Of a stretch of DNA of 64,000 nt, positions 50,567 to 59,119 are shown piece after piece. Both the position numbers and the translations under genes were made by a program. The stretch comes from Candidatus Hydrogenedentota bacterium. Lineage in GTDB: Bacteria > Hydrogenedentota > Hydrogenedentia > Hydrogenedentales > JAGMZX01. The notes beneath the pieces were generated by a model. It saw only the letters and a list, made by a program, of their open reading frames with translations, was not told the DNA's origin and did not search any database. Each line of letters opens with the position of its first letter. Position 1 is the first letter of the stretch. The stretch lies in the NCBI GenBank assembly GCA_029556545.1, contig JAKQEQ010000192.1, forward strand, positions 62,001 through 126,000, written 5' to 3'.

Positions 50567-51571
50567 ATGGAGGCGAACAAACGGATGGGTGAACTGCTGT
50601 CGAAGGGCGATCTCGTCGTTGGGTTGGACATCGGGGCCACGAAGATGATGGCCGTCGTGTTCAACAACAAGTTCGAGGCGCTGGGGCAATGCCGCAAGCG
50701 CAGCCGCAAGAACGGCCAGACGGCGGAAGACCGAATCCGGCAGATTATCCGGGAAGCCCTCGACGCGGTGGGCAGCCCGCCCATTCGCGGCATCGGCGTC
50801 GGTTCGCCCGGTCCGCTCGACCCGAAGACCGGCATCATCATCGACACGCCGAACCTGGGCTGGAAAAACTTCCCCCTCGGCGACACGCTCTCGAAGGAGT
50901 TCGGCGTCCCCGTCGTCGTGGACAACGACGTAAACGTCGGCACCTATGGCGAGTGGCGCTTCGGCGACATCAGCGAGTGTGAAGACGTGGTCGGCGTCTT
51001 CCCCGGCACGGGGATCGGCGGCGGCATCATCATCAACAGGAAACTGCTCCACGGTTTCTCCGGCGCGGCGGGCGAGATCGGGCACATGACGCTCGAGGTC
51101 GACGGCCCGTACTGCGGCTGCGGCAAGCGGGGCTGCCTCGAGGCGCTGGCGTCGCGGATCGCGATTGCCAAGGAAGTCGCGGCGCTTGCCGCGCGCGAGG
51201 ACGCGCCCTACGTCAAGGCCAACTGCGGCACGGACATCGAGAACATGCGCAGCGGCGCGATTGCGAAGGCCATCGAGAACGGCGAGAAGATGGTCGAGGG
51301 CGTCGTCCGCAGGGCGGCGTACTACGTCGGCATCGCCGTCGCGAACCTGATCAACATCCTGAGTCCCGAGGCCGTCGTGCTCGGCGGCGGCCTCGTCGAG
51401 GCCATGCCTGACCTCTACCTCGAGGAAGTCAACCGCGCGGTCAAGGAACACGCCATGCCGTTCCTCCGCAAGGGCGTGCGGATCGTCCCCGCGAAACTCG
51501 GCGACAACGCCGTCGTCCTCGGGGCCGCCCACCTCATCGCCAAGCGCCTGCGCGCCCAGAGCAAGGCGTGA
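50567..51571 (+). CDS. ROK-family sugar kinase (glucokinase-like)
   Basis: A 334-aa cytosolic kinase. The phosphate-binding loop is VGLDIGATKMMAVVF, the second phosphate loop is GVFPGTGIGGGIIINRKLLHG, and the ROK signature with zinc ligands is EIGHMTLEVDGPYCGCGKRGCLEALAS. The catalytic Asp is in VDNDVNVGTYGEW. ROK kinases phosphorylate glucose, N-acetylglucosamine, N-acetylmannosamine or fructose at C6. Start codons at 50567 and 50585 are both possible; neither has a strong ribosome site. Its position after the isomerase supports a carbohydrate catabolic operon, although the isomerase is exported and the kinase is not. Confidence 0.9.
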   Translation: MEANKRMGELLSKGDLVVGLDIGATKMMAVVFNNKFEALGQCRKRSRKNGQTAEDRIRQIIREALDAVGSPPIRGIGVGSPGPLDPKTGIIIDTPNLGWKNFPLGDTLSKEFGVPVVVDNDVNVGTYGEWRFGDISECEDVVGVFPGTGIGGGIIINRKLLHGFSGAAGEIGHMTLEVDGPYCGCGKRGCLEALASRIAIAKEVAALAAREDAPYVKANCGTDIENMRSGAIAKAIENGEKMVEGVVRRAAYYVGIAVANLINILSPEAVVLGGGLVEAMPDLYLEEVNRAVKEHAMPFLRKGVRIVPAKLGDNAVVLGAAHLIAKRLRAQSKA

Positions 51572-51577
51572 CACAGC

Positions 51578-51632
51578 GTGGCATGGGCATCTTGCCCATG
51601 TTCCTGAATCACGGGCGGGACGCCCGTGCCAC
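51578..51632. repeat. Paired REP-like palindromes, copy C
   Basis: A unit with centre ATCTT (51578-51600) is followed nine bases later by the oppositely oriented unit with centre GGGAC (51610-51632). It is the tightest of the three pairs and falls exactly between the ROK stop and the next gene's start. Confidence 0.8.
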
Positions 51633-51647
51633 GGCGTGAGAGAGTGC

Positions 51648-52721
51648 ATGCACTACAAGGAAGACTGGCGGCGCGCGCAGGAGGTTTTCGCGGCGTGGTG
51701 GCGCCGCGAACTGGACTACCCCGTGGTCCAAGTCTTCAGCCCGCGCGCGGGCATCGCGCCCGACGCCGGATGGGACGCTTGGGCCTTCCTGAAGCACCGC
51801 GATAATCCGCAGGTGGTAATCGATCAGTTCGAGGCCTATTGCGCCGGAACCTTCTTTGGCGGCGAGGCCTTCCCCAACATGTTCATGAATCTCGGGCCGG
51901 GCGTGCTTGCCGCGTACTTCAGCGGCTACCTGCATTTCGACGCCGCCGCGGCCACGTCTTGGTTCGAGCAGCCGCGCCCCTGGGACGCGGTCGAGGCGCT
52001 GTCTTTCCGCGAAGATAACCCATGGTGGCGGTACACGCGTGAGATTACGGAGCTTGCCTGCGATGCGGCCCGCGACAGGTTCCTCGTGTCGATGACGGAC
52101 GTCGGCGGCGCGGCGGACGTGCTCGCCTCGCTGCGCGGCACGGAGGCGCTCCTCGAGGACATGCTCGTCGCCCCCGACGGCGTACACGCCATGCTCGACC
52201 GCATCGACGGCGCGTGGTCCCGCGTCTACAATGATCTCGACGCCATTATCGGGCGCGCCCAGCGCGGCACGACCGCATGGATGGGGCTGTGGTGTCCGGG
52301 ACGCTGGTACCCGCTCCAGTGCGATTATGCCGCCATGATCTCGCCGGACATGTTCCGCGAATTCGTGGCCCCGTCCCTTGTGCGGGAGCGCCGCGCCCTG
52401 GACCACGCCCTCTACCACTGGGACGGGCCGGGCCAACTACCCCATCTCGACGCATTGCTCGACATCCCGGAACTCGACGGCATCCAGTGGGTGCCGGGCG
52501 ACGGCAACCCACCCTGCGACGCGCCCCGATGGTTCCCCCTGTACAAACGCATCCTCGACGCGGACAAGCTGCTCGTGCTCCAGATCATCGGCGACCCCGG
52601 CAACGTCCCCGCCATGATAGACGCCCTCCCGAACAAGGGGCGGCTCCTCTTCAGCCTCTGGCTGCCCTCGGAAGACGCCGCGCGCGCCTTCCTGCGCTCG
52701 ATACGCGGGTCAATGACGTAG
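51648..52721 (+). CDS. URO-D superfamily protein of unknown substrate
   Basis: A 357-aa TIM-barrel protein of the URO-D superfamily, from a branch with the block ALYHWDGPGQLPHLDALLDIPELDGIQWVPGDG. It lacks the HxC...C zinc pattern of the corrinoid methyltransferases and the Arg/Asp pattern of true HemE. I therefore cannot name a reaction. The ATG at 51648 (MHYKEDWRR) is used; a GTG four codons upstream lies in REP DNA. It follows the ROK kinase after a REP pair, so it may or may not share its transcript. Two other URO-D proteins are encoded within 6 kb on the other strand. Confidence 0.82.
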   Translation: MHYKEDWRRAQEVFAAWWRRELDYPVVQVFSPRAGIAPDAGWDAWAFLKHRDNPQVVIDQFEAYCAGTFFGGEAFPNMFMNLGPGVLAAYFSGYLHFDAAAATSWFEQPRPWDAVEALSFREDNPWWRYTREITELACDAARDRFLVSMTDVGGAADVLASLRGTEALLEDMLVAPDGVHAMLDRIDGAWSRVYNDLDAIIGRAQRGTTAWMGLWCPGRWYPLQCDYAAMISPDMFREFVAPSLVRERRALDHALYHWDGPGQLPHLDALLDIPELDGIQWVPGDGNPPCDAPRWFPLYKRILDADKLLVLQIIGDPGNVPAMIDALPNKGRLLFSLWLPSEDAARAFLRSIRGSMT

Positions 52722-52807
52722 CAACCAAGATCGCAGTTGGCACGACGATACTCGCCCCCGCAAGATTCTTAGTTGGCTTGAGAGGGAGCCCCCGATCACC
52801 TGCGCGC

Positions 52808-54343
52808 CTATGGCGCGGCCCACGCGGGAAATTCGGCCAAGTCGATGCCGAATACGAGCCTGCCGAGGGTCAGAATCGCGGCGGTCAGCGCTATTGCGCA
52901 CACGAGAATCAGGATACCGCCCACGTGGACCATCGTCGGCACGGTCAGGCGGCGCGTGCCAAAGACAATGGCGTTAGGCGGGGTCGCCACGGGGAGCATG
53001 AACGCGAATGAGCAGGCGAAGGTGGTCGGGATCATAAGCAGGAGCGGATGGAGGCGCAGTCCGATGGCAAGCGTGCCGACGATGGGGAGCAGCACCTGCG
53101 CGGTGGCGGAGTTCGACGTGAACTCGGTAAGCAGCGCCGCGATAAGGCACACCATGAGCACCATACCCGCGGGATTCAGGTCCGCCAGACCGGCCAGTCG
53201 TTCGCCCACCCATACGGACAGGCCGGACGCCTGGAATCCCGCGGCCAAGGCGAAGCCCCCGCCGAGCAGGAGCACGATGTCCCACGGCAGGTCGCGCGTG
53301 GCTGCCCAATCCATGATTCGTTTTCCGGACTCTCCGCGTGATGGCAACATAAAGAGGATTATGGCCATCGCAATGGCCACGACACCGTCACGGAGGTACT
53401 CGGGATACGGAAACGCACCCGCCCAGCCGGGTATCGAGAGGCCGCCAATCGCGATGCCGGGGCGCGTGAGCCACAACACGGCCATCAGCGCGAAAACGGT
53501 GGCGACAGCCCGCTCCTCGTAATTCATGGGTCCGAGTGCGCGGTACTGGTCGCGGACCACGCCGGGGTCGATATGGAAACGCTCGCGCGACGGACAGAAG
53601 ATCATAACAAGCAGGCCCCACAGCGCCGCCAGCAGGACCAGCGCCAGCGGCGCGCCAAAAAGGAACCACGTCAAGAAGGAGATTTCGGGCGCTTGGGGAA
53701 ACATCTCGGCGAAGATGCGCGTAAACGCGAGATTGGGCGGCGTGCCGATCAAGGTCGCGACCCCGCCGATACTCGCGCTATAGGCAATACCGAGCAAGAG
53801 GCCGACTGCGTAGCGCTTGAACGCGGGATCGTTGTGAGTCTGCTCGAAGCGCACGATCATCGCCATTGCAATCGGCACGATCATCATGGTGGTGGCCGTG
53901 TTCGATATCCACATCGAGAGGAAGAACGTGGGGGCCATGAAGCCGAGCAGCATGCGGCGCGGGTGTACGCCGAAGAATACCAACATGGCGAGGGCGATGC
54001 GCCGGTGCAGGTTCCAGCGCTCCATCGCCAGCGCCACCATGAAGCCGCCAAGGAAAAGGAAGATGACGTCGTTGACGTAGTAAGACGGCGTCTTGTCCGC
54101 GGGCATGACGCCCAACGCGGGAAAAAGCACCAGCGGCAGCAGGGCCGTCACCGCCAGCGGCACCACGCCGGTCAGCCACCAGATCGCCATCCAGACGGTG
54201 ATCGCGGCGGTACGTGTCACCAAGGGCGCACCGGGTTCGAGATCCACGAACAGCATGAGCGCGAGACCGCACGCGGGCGCGCCGAGGAGCAGCGCGGCAT
54301 CGAGCCGCCGGCGCGCGACGGACGCCCGTGCGTCTTCGGTCAT
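52808..54343 (-). CDS. Divalent anion:Na+ symporter (DASS / SLC13 family)
   Basis: A 511-aa inner-membrane carrier. Both SNT-type substrate/sodium motifs of the family are present: SNTATTMM (about residues 147-154) and TSNSATAQ (about 424-431), with IGTPPNLAF following the first repeat and the inverted repeat of helices between. DASS carriers take up dicarboxylates, citrate or sulfate with sodium. The N-terminus is cytosolic, with Arg-rich MTEDARASVARRR. It is monocistronic, flanked by the URO-D gene and a UDP-sugar dehydrogenase relative. The substrate cannot be distinguished by sequence. Confidence 0.92.
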   Translation of the reverse strand: MTEDARASVARRRLDAALLLGAPACGLALMLFVDLEPGAPLVTRTAAITVWMAIWWLTGVVPLAVTALLPLVLFPALGVMPADKTPSYYVNDVIFLFLGGFMVALAMERWNLHRRIALAMLVFFGVHPRRMLLGFMAPTFFLSMWISNTATTMMIVPIAMAMIVRFEQTHNDPAFKRYAVGLLLGIAYSASIGGVATLIGTPPNLAFTRIFAEMFPQAPEISFLTWFLFGAPLALVLLAALWGLLVMIFCPSRERFHIDPGVVRDQYRALGPMNYEERAVATVFALMAVLWLTRPGIAIGGLSIPGWAGAFPYPEYLRDGVVAIAMAIILFMLPSRGESGKRIMDWAATRDLPWDIVLLLGGGFALAAGFQASGLSVWVGERLAGLADLNPAGMVLMVCLIAALLTEFTSNSATAQVLLPIVGTLAIGLRLHPLLLMIPTTFACSFAFMLPVATPPNAIVFGTRRLTVPTMVHVGGILILVCAIALTAAILTLGRLVFGIDLAEFPAWAAP

Positions 54344-54368
54344 GACGTTCTATCCATCGTGAGAATCC

Positions 54369-54459
54369 CTCACCCTGCCCCTCTCCCACAGGGAAAGGGG
54401 CGCGTAAGAAACGCGGCAGGATGCCGCGTCTACCCTGGCCCTCTCCCACGGGGAGAGGG
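54369..54459. repeat. Two CCCTCTCCC-type palindromes with an intervening GCGGCAGGATGCCGC hairpin
   Basis: CCTCACCCTGCCCCTCTCCC-ACAGGGAAAGGGG at 54369-54401, AACGCGGCAGGATGCCGCGTC near 54412-54431 and CCCTCTCCC-ac-GGGGAGAGGG at 54439-54459. The last hairpin lies nine bases beyond the UDP-sugar dehydrogenase stop and could assist termination. Confidence 0.65.
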
Positions 54460-54467
54460 AACTGGGG

Positions 54468-55775
54468 TCACACGGCGGGCCGGCCGACGCTGAAGTACTT
54501 GAACCCCATTTCCCGCATCACCTTCGGCGTATAGATGTTACGCCCGTCGAAAATGACCTTTTCCGCCATGAGCGCCGCCATCCGCTCGTAGTCCGGACGC
54601 CGGAACTCGTTCCACTCCGTGACGATGATCAGCCCGTGCGCGCCCTCAAGCGCTTCATAGTACTTGCGGACACAACGGACGCCGTCCGCGAATCGTTTCT
54701 CGATTTTCGGCGCGGCAACGGGGTCGTAGACGACAATGGACGCCCCCGCGTCACGCAGGCGCTCGATGAGCCGGAGCGCGGGCGCGCCGCGCACGTCGTC
54801 GGTGCGCGGTTTGAAGCTGACGCCCCACAAGGCCAGGCGCTTGCCCGGCAGGGAATCGCCGTAGTGGGACAGAATGCGCGCGAGGAATCGCTCGATTTGC
54901 CGCTCGTTGACGTGGTGAACGGCTTCCAGCAGGTCACAGTCGCACGCGAATGAATTCCCGAAAGCGATGCACGCCCGCAGGTCCTTCGGCAGCCCCGATC
55001 CGCCGAACCCGATGCCGGGAAAGAGGTAGGTCGGCCCGATGCGATCATCCGACGCCACGCCCTCGCGCACGGCGGTGATGTCCGCGCCGCAGGCGTCGCA
55101 GATTTCGGCCAGTTGGTTCATGAGCGAGATACGCGTGGCAAGCATGACGTTGGTGGCGTACTTGGTCATCTCCGCGCTCACGGGGGACATCGCGAGGAAT
55201 GGACGGCCCGTCCGCAGGAACGGCGCATACAGTTCCCGCATGATTTCGCGGACCCGCACCTCGTCGCAGCCCACCACGATCCGGTCCGGGCGCAAGAAGT
55301 CGTCCACGGCGGCGCCTTCGCGAAGGAAATCGGGATTCACCACGATGTCGAAGGCGTGTTCCGTGTTCTCGCGCAGGATGCGCTCGAAGGTCGCCGCCGT
55401 GCCGGGCGGGCAGGTGCTCTTGTTTACGATGATCCGATACCCGGTCATGGCGGCGGCGATCTGGCGCACCGCCTCGCAGATTTCCGCAAGGTCGGCGCTG
55501 CCGTCTTCGTTCGCGGGCGTGCCGACACAAAGAAACACGGGCAGGCAATCGGCCACGGCCTTCTCGAGATCCGTCGTGAAGCTGAGGCGCTCCTCCTCGA
55601 GGTTGCGGACCAGCAGTTCCTCGAGCCCCGGCTCATGAATGGGCAGCCGGCCCTCCTGCAGCATGGCGATGCGATCGACGTTGCGGTCTACACACGCGAC
55701 CTGATGCCCGTGTTCCGCCAACCCGGTTCCCGTGACCAAGCCCTGGTAGCCGGTACCGACAATTGTAATCTTCAT
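54468..55775 (-). CDS. UDP-glucose/GDP-mannose 6-dehydrogenase family protein lacking the catalytic cysteine
   Basis: A 435-aa protein of the Ugd family, which oxidises C6 of an NDP-hexose to the uronic acid in two NAD steps. The NAD motif is GTGYQGLVTGTGLA. Other site residues are retained: KSTCPPGT, Glu153 in DFLREG, Lys/Asn in EMTKYATNVMLATR and Asp265 in PKD. The nucleophile motif, normally GFGGSCFPKD, reads GFGGSGLPKD: Gly261 (codon GGG at 54993-54995) replaces the Cys that forms the thiohemiacetal. The first Glu of PEFLRE is Asp149. The enzyme may stop at the aldehyde stage, use a different chemistry or be inactive. Start ATG at 55775. Confidence 0.87.
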   Translation of the reverse strand: MKITIVGTGYQGLVTGTGLAEHGHQVACVDRNVDRIAMLQEGRLPIHEPGLEELLVRNLEEERLSFTTDLEKAVADCLPVFLCVGTPANEDGSADLAEICEAVRQIAAAMTGYRIIVNKSTCPPGTAATFERILRENTEHAFDIVVNPDFLREGAAVDDFLRPDRIVVGCDEVRVREIMRELYAPFLRTGRPFLAMSPVSAEMTKYATNVMLATRISLMNQLAEICDACGADITAVREGVASDDRIGPTYLFPGIGFGGSGLPKDLRACIAFGNSFACDCDLLEAVHHVNERQIERFLARILSHYGDSLPGKRLALWGVSFKPRTDDVRGAPALRLIERLRDAGASIVVYDPVAAPKIEKRFADGVRCVRKYYEALEGAHGLIIVTEWNEFRRPDYERMAALMAEKVIFDGRNIYTPKVMREMGFKYFSVGRPAV

Positions 55776-55797
55776 TATTTCCCTTCCGCTTCCCCTG

Positions 55798-55838
55798 GGT
55801 TATGGACGTTATGGGCCGTATGGACGAGGTGGACGACC
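55798..55838. repeat. Degenerate tandem repeat of a (T)ATGGAC-type motif
   Basis: GGTTATGGACGTTATGGGCCG then TATGGACGAGGTGGACGAC lies between the dehydrogenase and STAS genes. It is of the same kind as the arrays at 4192 and 61311. Confidence 0.45.
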
Positions 55839-55856
55839 GCATGCGCGCGGCGCGGT

Positions 55857-56279
55857 TCAGGCTTCGGCGGCCGGCTCGCGCCACGTAGCTTCCCGCGCGG
55901 CGACCGCGAGCGCGCGCTCGAACCGCTTCACGCTGGTCTGCGCGTCGTCTTCGCTGAGGACAAAGAGCTTGTCGAGGTTGGTAATCTCGAATATCTCGCG
56001 AATATTGGGCGCCACGGCGCAGATGCGCATTTGGCCCTCGGCCTCCTGGACGATCTTGTTGATGCGCAGGAGTTCCGTCAGCACGGCGCTCGAAAGATAG
56101 TCCACGTGCTCGAAGTTGAGTAACAAATGGATACCCCGGGTCCCTTTGACCCGCTTGAGCACCTGCTTGCCGAACGCAGCGACGTTCAATGCGCTGAGCA
56201 CGCTGGATTGCCGCACGGTGCCCACGGTGATCCGCCCCATGTCCTCGAACGTGACCAATACCCGCTTCTTATCCGCCAT
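55857..56279 (-). CDS. STAS-domain anti-sigma factor antagonist (SpoIIAA/RsbV type)
   Basis: A 140-aa STAS protein. The conserved loop NFEHVDYLSSAVLTELLR contains the Ser-Ser where SpoIIAA and RsbV are phosphorylated, and the following helix/strand layout matches. It acts in a partner-switching cascade: the unphosphorylated protein binds the HATPase kinase and frees its target. The gene lies four bases downstream of that kinase gene, in the same minus-strand operon. No sigma-B-type factor or PP2C phosphatase is in the window, so the target may be elsewhere or be a non-sigma effector. Confidence 0.88.
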   Translation of the reverse strand: MADKKRVLVTFEDMGRITVGTVRQSSVLSALNVAAFGKQVLKRVKGTRGIHLLLNFEHVDYLSSAVLTELLRINKIVQEAEGQMRICAVAPNIREIFEITNLDKLFVLSEDDAQTSVKRFERALAVAAREATWREPAAEA

Positions 56280-56282
56280 TCC

Positions 56283-56732
56283 TTATCCTCCCGCAGCGCA
56301 ATGGCCGCGGCGAAACGCCATTTCCAGGCACTTACACGCCTCGTTGTACTTGATGTACTCCATGTAGTGCCGCATCAAACACACGCCGCGCCCGCCCATA
56401 TGTTCCGCGTCGGGCATGCGCACTTGTTCCGGGTGGAAGCCGCCACCCTCATCGTGGACGCGGATCAGACACCGGTCTCCCGACGAGGCCAACTCGAGGC
56501 GCACCTGCCGCTCGGGGTCGTTCCGATTGCCGTGACGCACCGCGTTAACCAGGGACTCTTCGAGACACAACCGGGCCGGGCCGGCCTGTTCCTGAGCGAG
56601 CCAGCCATCGGCAACAAGCGCGCGCACGGCGCGGTCGAGAGTCCGGTCCATCGCCTCGATCGTGCTGGGAAATTCCTCCGCGAAAAACACCTGGACACCC
56701 TGGGATTCCGGGGCTAAGGCGCGCCCGGACAT
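56283..56732 (-). CDS. Anti-sigma regulatory serine kinase (RsbW/SpoIIAB-like HATPase)
   Basis: A 149-aa GHKL-fold kinase. The N-box is EESLVNAVRHGNRNDP, the G1 box is VHDEGGGFHPEQV, and the G2 region is HMGGRGVCLMRHYMEYI. Such kinases bind a sigma factor or other partner and phosphorylate the STAS protein encoded three bases downstream. The start is placed at the ATG ending at 56732 (MSGRALAPES), because the longer frame to 56879 shows no protein character and the family has short N-termini. The ribosome site is not strong, so the start is uncertain by a few codons. Confidence 0.88.
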   Translation of the reverse strand: MSGRALAPESQGVQVFFAEEFPSTIEAMDRTLDRAVRALVADGWLAQEQAGPARLCLEESLVNAVRHGNRNDPERQVRLELASSGDRCLIRVHDEGGGFHPEQVRMPDAEHMGGRGVCLMRHYMEYIKYNEACKCLEMAFRRGHCAAGG

Positions 56733-56902
56733 CGTGTCACGACAGCAGCCCGGAACTTTCGCGGAAGCTTGTTTCACGCGTGCGTTACCCGATGTCGCGC
56801 CGCCAAACGGCGCAAAAACCGACGCAAACCCCGCGCGGCGCGGGCCTTGCGCACTATTGTCACGTCTAAAGGATAACACACGGACGCAAAAGAAAGCGAA
56901 AC

Positions 56903-56945
56903 ACCGGGCGTTGAACCCCGCGTGGCGCGGGGCTCAACGCCCGGT
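56903..56945 (-). terminator. Rho-independent terminator after the large secreted-protein gene
   Basis: A 19-bp stem (ACCGGGCGTTGA-CCCCGC against its complement, one mismatch) with a five-base loop. On the minus strand it is followed by GTTTCGCTTTCTTTT. It is 40 bases beyond the stop at 56985 and is the clearest intrinsic terminator in the window. Confidence 0.8.
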
Positions 56946-56984
56946 GGTATGCGCGGTATTTCGCGCAGCCTGGCGGGGCGGCGG

Positions 56985-58775
56985 TTACTTGAGGGCTATG
57001 CTCAGGCCGGACTTCTGCCAGGACCCGTTCATTTCCGAAACGATGCGGACTTCGTCGACGGCGGCGGCGACCTGCCCCGCGATCATGCCGGCGTCTGCGG
57101 GAAGGGCGCCGAAGAGGTTGGCCAGCGGCTCGACGACGTCGGTGTAAAGGGAGGTCTTGAGCAGCAGCGCGTTGTAGCGAGGCGTGGCCGGGTCCAGGGC
57201 CGGCTTCAGCGAGGCGAACAGGTCGCTGTGCTTTTCCGCCTTCGAGAGATCGATGATCCGCTTCATTTCGTCGATGCTGTTCGACACGAGGACCATGTCG
57301 CCGAGGTAGGCGATGGACAGGGGCACAGGGATACCCGCCACGATCGAGTTAATCTCGACTTCGTTATGCGTTTCCTCGGGCATGGTCGGCACGAACATCT
57401 GGAGCAGGCCCTTGGTGGCCTCGGGGTTTTCCAGACCGATCATCAGCGTGGCCGAGGGGAAGTCGTCGGCCGCGGCGAGGCCGAGGGTAACTTCGGGCCC
57501 GATCATCTGGAGCACTTGCTTGCCCATGGTAACCCCTTGCGCCATGCGCGCGTCGCCGCCCGACTGGGCCACAATCGTGTCGATGACCATTTCCGAGAGC
57601 ATGGTCTTAATCTCGGGAGTGAGGAACAGGCTGAGGAAGAGCAGCGTGTTCTCGGAGAGCATGGGCGCATAACGCAGCGGTTTGGCCTCGCCGGATTGCG
57701 TCAAGGCCGCCGGATGTACCGCCGTGTCGAGGCGCGACGTGAGCTCGAGGCGGTTGTCGCGCACGCCAAGCGTGACCAGCAGCGGGTCGTGGGCGGCGTC
57801 GCCCTCCCAAAGCGCGGCCATGTTGCCGACCTGCTTCTCGATGAGCGCCTTGGTGGTCGGGTCCTCATTCTGGAACGCGCCGGCCACGGCCATGAGCGCC
57901 GGAAGAAAATCCGCGCCGTAGAACAACAGGGATATTTCATTGGGCGCGATGGCGGGGCACTCGGCAGTGCCGTAGCGCAGGGTTGCCGGCTCCTTCAGCC
58001 GCAGCGCCGTGTTCGCCGCCAGGTCCACCGAATTGCTCAACGCGAGCTTATTCTCGGCGATGAAGTAGTTGAAGTTATCCGCTCCGAGGGACTTCATGGT
58101 CACGTCGCCCGCGGAGACGTTCTCGAAGGCGTCCGGGTCCAGGTCGGCGTACATAACGCCGAGGTCCTTGAGGGTGGTCTCGGCTTTTTCGGCATCGCTG
58201 ACGCCGAGCACGACCGTGAACGCGGGGATAGTCAGCATCTTGTCGAGGGCCTTCTGGAAGGCTTTCGCCTCGTCGAAATCCGACATGGGCGTGGGTTCCG
58301 CGCTTTCTTCCGCGCTTTCAGCGGCTTCCGCGGCCTTGGCGGCCTCGTAGGCCTCGCGTTCGGCGGCCACTTTCGCCTGGATTTCCTCGATGCTCTTGAC
58401 GGTCGGCGCGACGTCCACGAACGCGACGATGGGCGCGTCGAGGTCGAGGCCCAGTTCCTTCCCCAGTTCCGCCAAGTTGTCGGCGTCCAGTCCCAGCTCG
58501 ATGGACGCATCGAGAATCGCTCCGTCCAAGACGTCCTTCGCGCCCAGTTCCGGTGCAATCCGGTCCACGATCGGGAGCAACGTCGCGACGAGGTTGTTGA
58601 GCGGGGGCAGCCCCAGGGCCACCGCCGTCTGTTTCGGCATGCACTGCAGGAACGGCAGGGTCAACGGCGCGTTCTCCTGCGCGGTGGCCGGGACGGCGGC
58701 GAGGGCCATGACGCAGATCGTCAGCGCGCATGCCACCGCGTAAGTCTTTGTACCAATTGATTTTGCAAAAAACAT
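56985..58775 (-). CDS. Large secreted protein of unknown function (DUF3352-like character)
   Basis: A 596-aa protein with a signal peptide (KSIGTKTYAVACALTICVMALAAVPATAQ). The mature part starts LTLPFLQCMPKQTAVALGLPPLNNLV and is rich in Ala, Leu, Glu and Asp. It has an acidic Ala/Glu segment (about 140-175) and repeated alpha/beta segments such as TMPEETHNEVEINSIVAGIPVPLSIAYLGDMVLVSNS. This recalls DUF3352-like exported proteins of planctomycete-type genomes, but I cannot assign it firmly and know no function. The ATG at 58775 follows GAGGAG; a longer frame to 58841 is rejected. It is a single-gene unit closed by a strong terminator. Confidence 0.78.
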   Translation of the reverse strand: MFFAKSIGTKTYAVACALTICVMALAAVPATAQENAPLTLPFLQCMPKQTAVALGLPPLNNLVATLLPIVDRIAPELGAKDVLDGAILDASIELGLDADNLAELGKELGLDLDAPIVAFVDVAPTVKSIEEIQAKVAAEREAYEAAKAAEAAESAEESAEPTPMSDFDEAKAFQKALDKMLTIPAFTVVLGVSDAEKAETTLKDLGVMYADLDPDAFENVSAGDVTMKSLGADNFNYFIAENKLALSNSVDLAANTALRLKEPATLRYGTAECPAIAPNEISLLFYGADFLPALMAVAGAFQNEDPTTKALIEKQVGNMAALWEGDAAHDPLLVTLGVRDNRLELTSRLDTAVHPAALTQSGEAKPLRYAPMLSENTLLFLSLFLTPEIKTMLSEMVIDTIVAQSGGDARMAQGVTMGKQVLQMIGPEVTLGLAAADDFPSATLMIGLENPEATKGLLQMFVPTMPEETHNEVEINSIVAGIPVPLSIAYLGDMVLVSNSIDEMKRIIDLSKAEKHSDLFASLKPALDPATPRYNALLLKTSLYTDVVEPLANLFGALPADAGMIAGQVAAAVDEVRIVSEMNGSWQKSGLSIALK

Positions 58776-58957
58776 ACCCTTCTCCTCTTTGTCTGGTTTC
58801 CAACCGTTGGAATTCGCTGTCACCAAGCAGGCGTTCCGCAAGGAACGTCCCTCGGACTAAAACATCATAATAAAGCGCGCCGCCGGAAAACGGGCACACA
58901 ACACCCTCTAACGCCAACCCGGCTACAACATCAGACCGCGGGGCGCGGATTACAGTT

Positions 58958-59119
58958 TCAGCCCTTGCCGCGCGGGCCGTAATCAGGACACTTGACCGCG
59001 TTCGGCCGTTCGGGCCGCGAGCAGGCCGACGGATGGTCGTAGCGGCAGTGGTCGCACAGGAATTCCGTGGGACAGGTGACACGCAGCCACCATTGCCAAA
59101 GGCGCTCGCGAATCGTCAT
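58958..59119 (-). CDS. Cys-rich mini-protein (53 aa) coupled to the AraC regulator
   Basis: A small protein. Its ATG (59119-59117) overlaps the stop of the AraC gene as ATGA, so it is translated by coupling. The sequence is MTIRERLWQWWLRVTCPTEF, then LCDHCRYDHPSACSRPER and a tail with KCPDYGPRGKG. Five Cys (including CDHC) and two His could bind a metal, and a Trp-rich start could form an amphipathic helix. I recognise no family. Its place downstream of a PocR-domain regulator suggests a regulatory or metal-handling partner. Confidence 0.62.
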   Translation of the reverse strand: MTIRERLWQWWLRVTCPTEFLCDHCRYDHPSACSRPERPNAVKCPDYGPRGKG

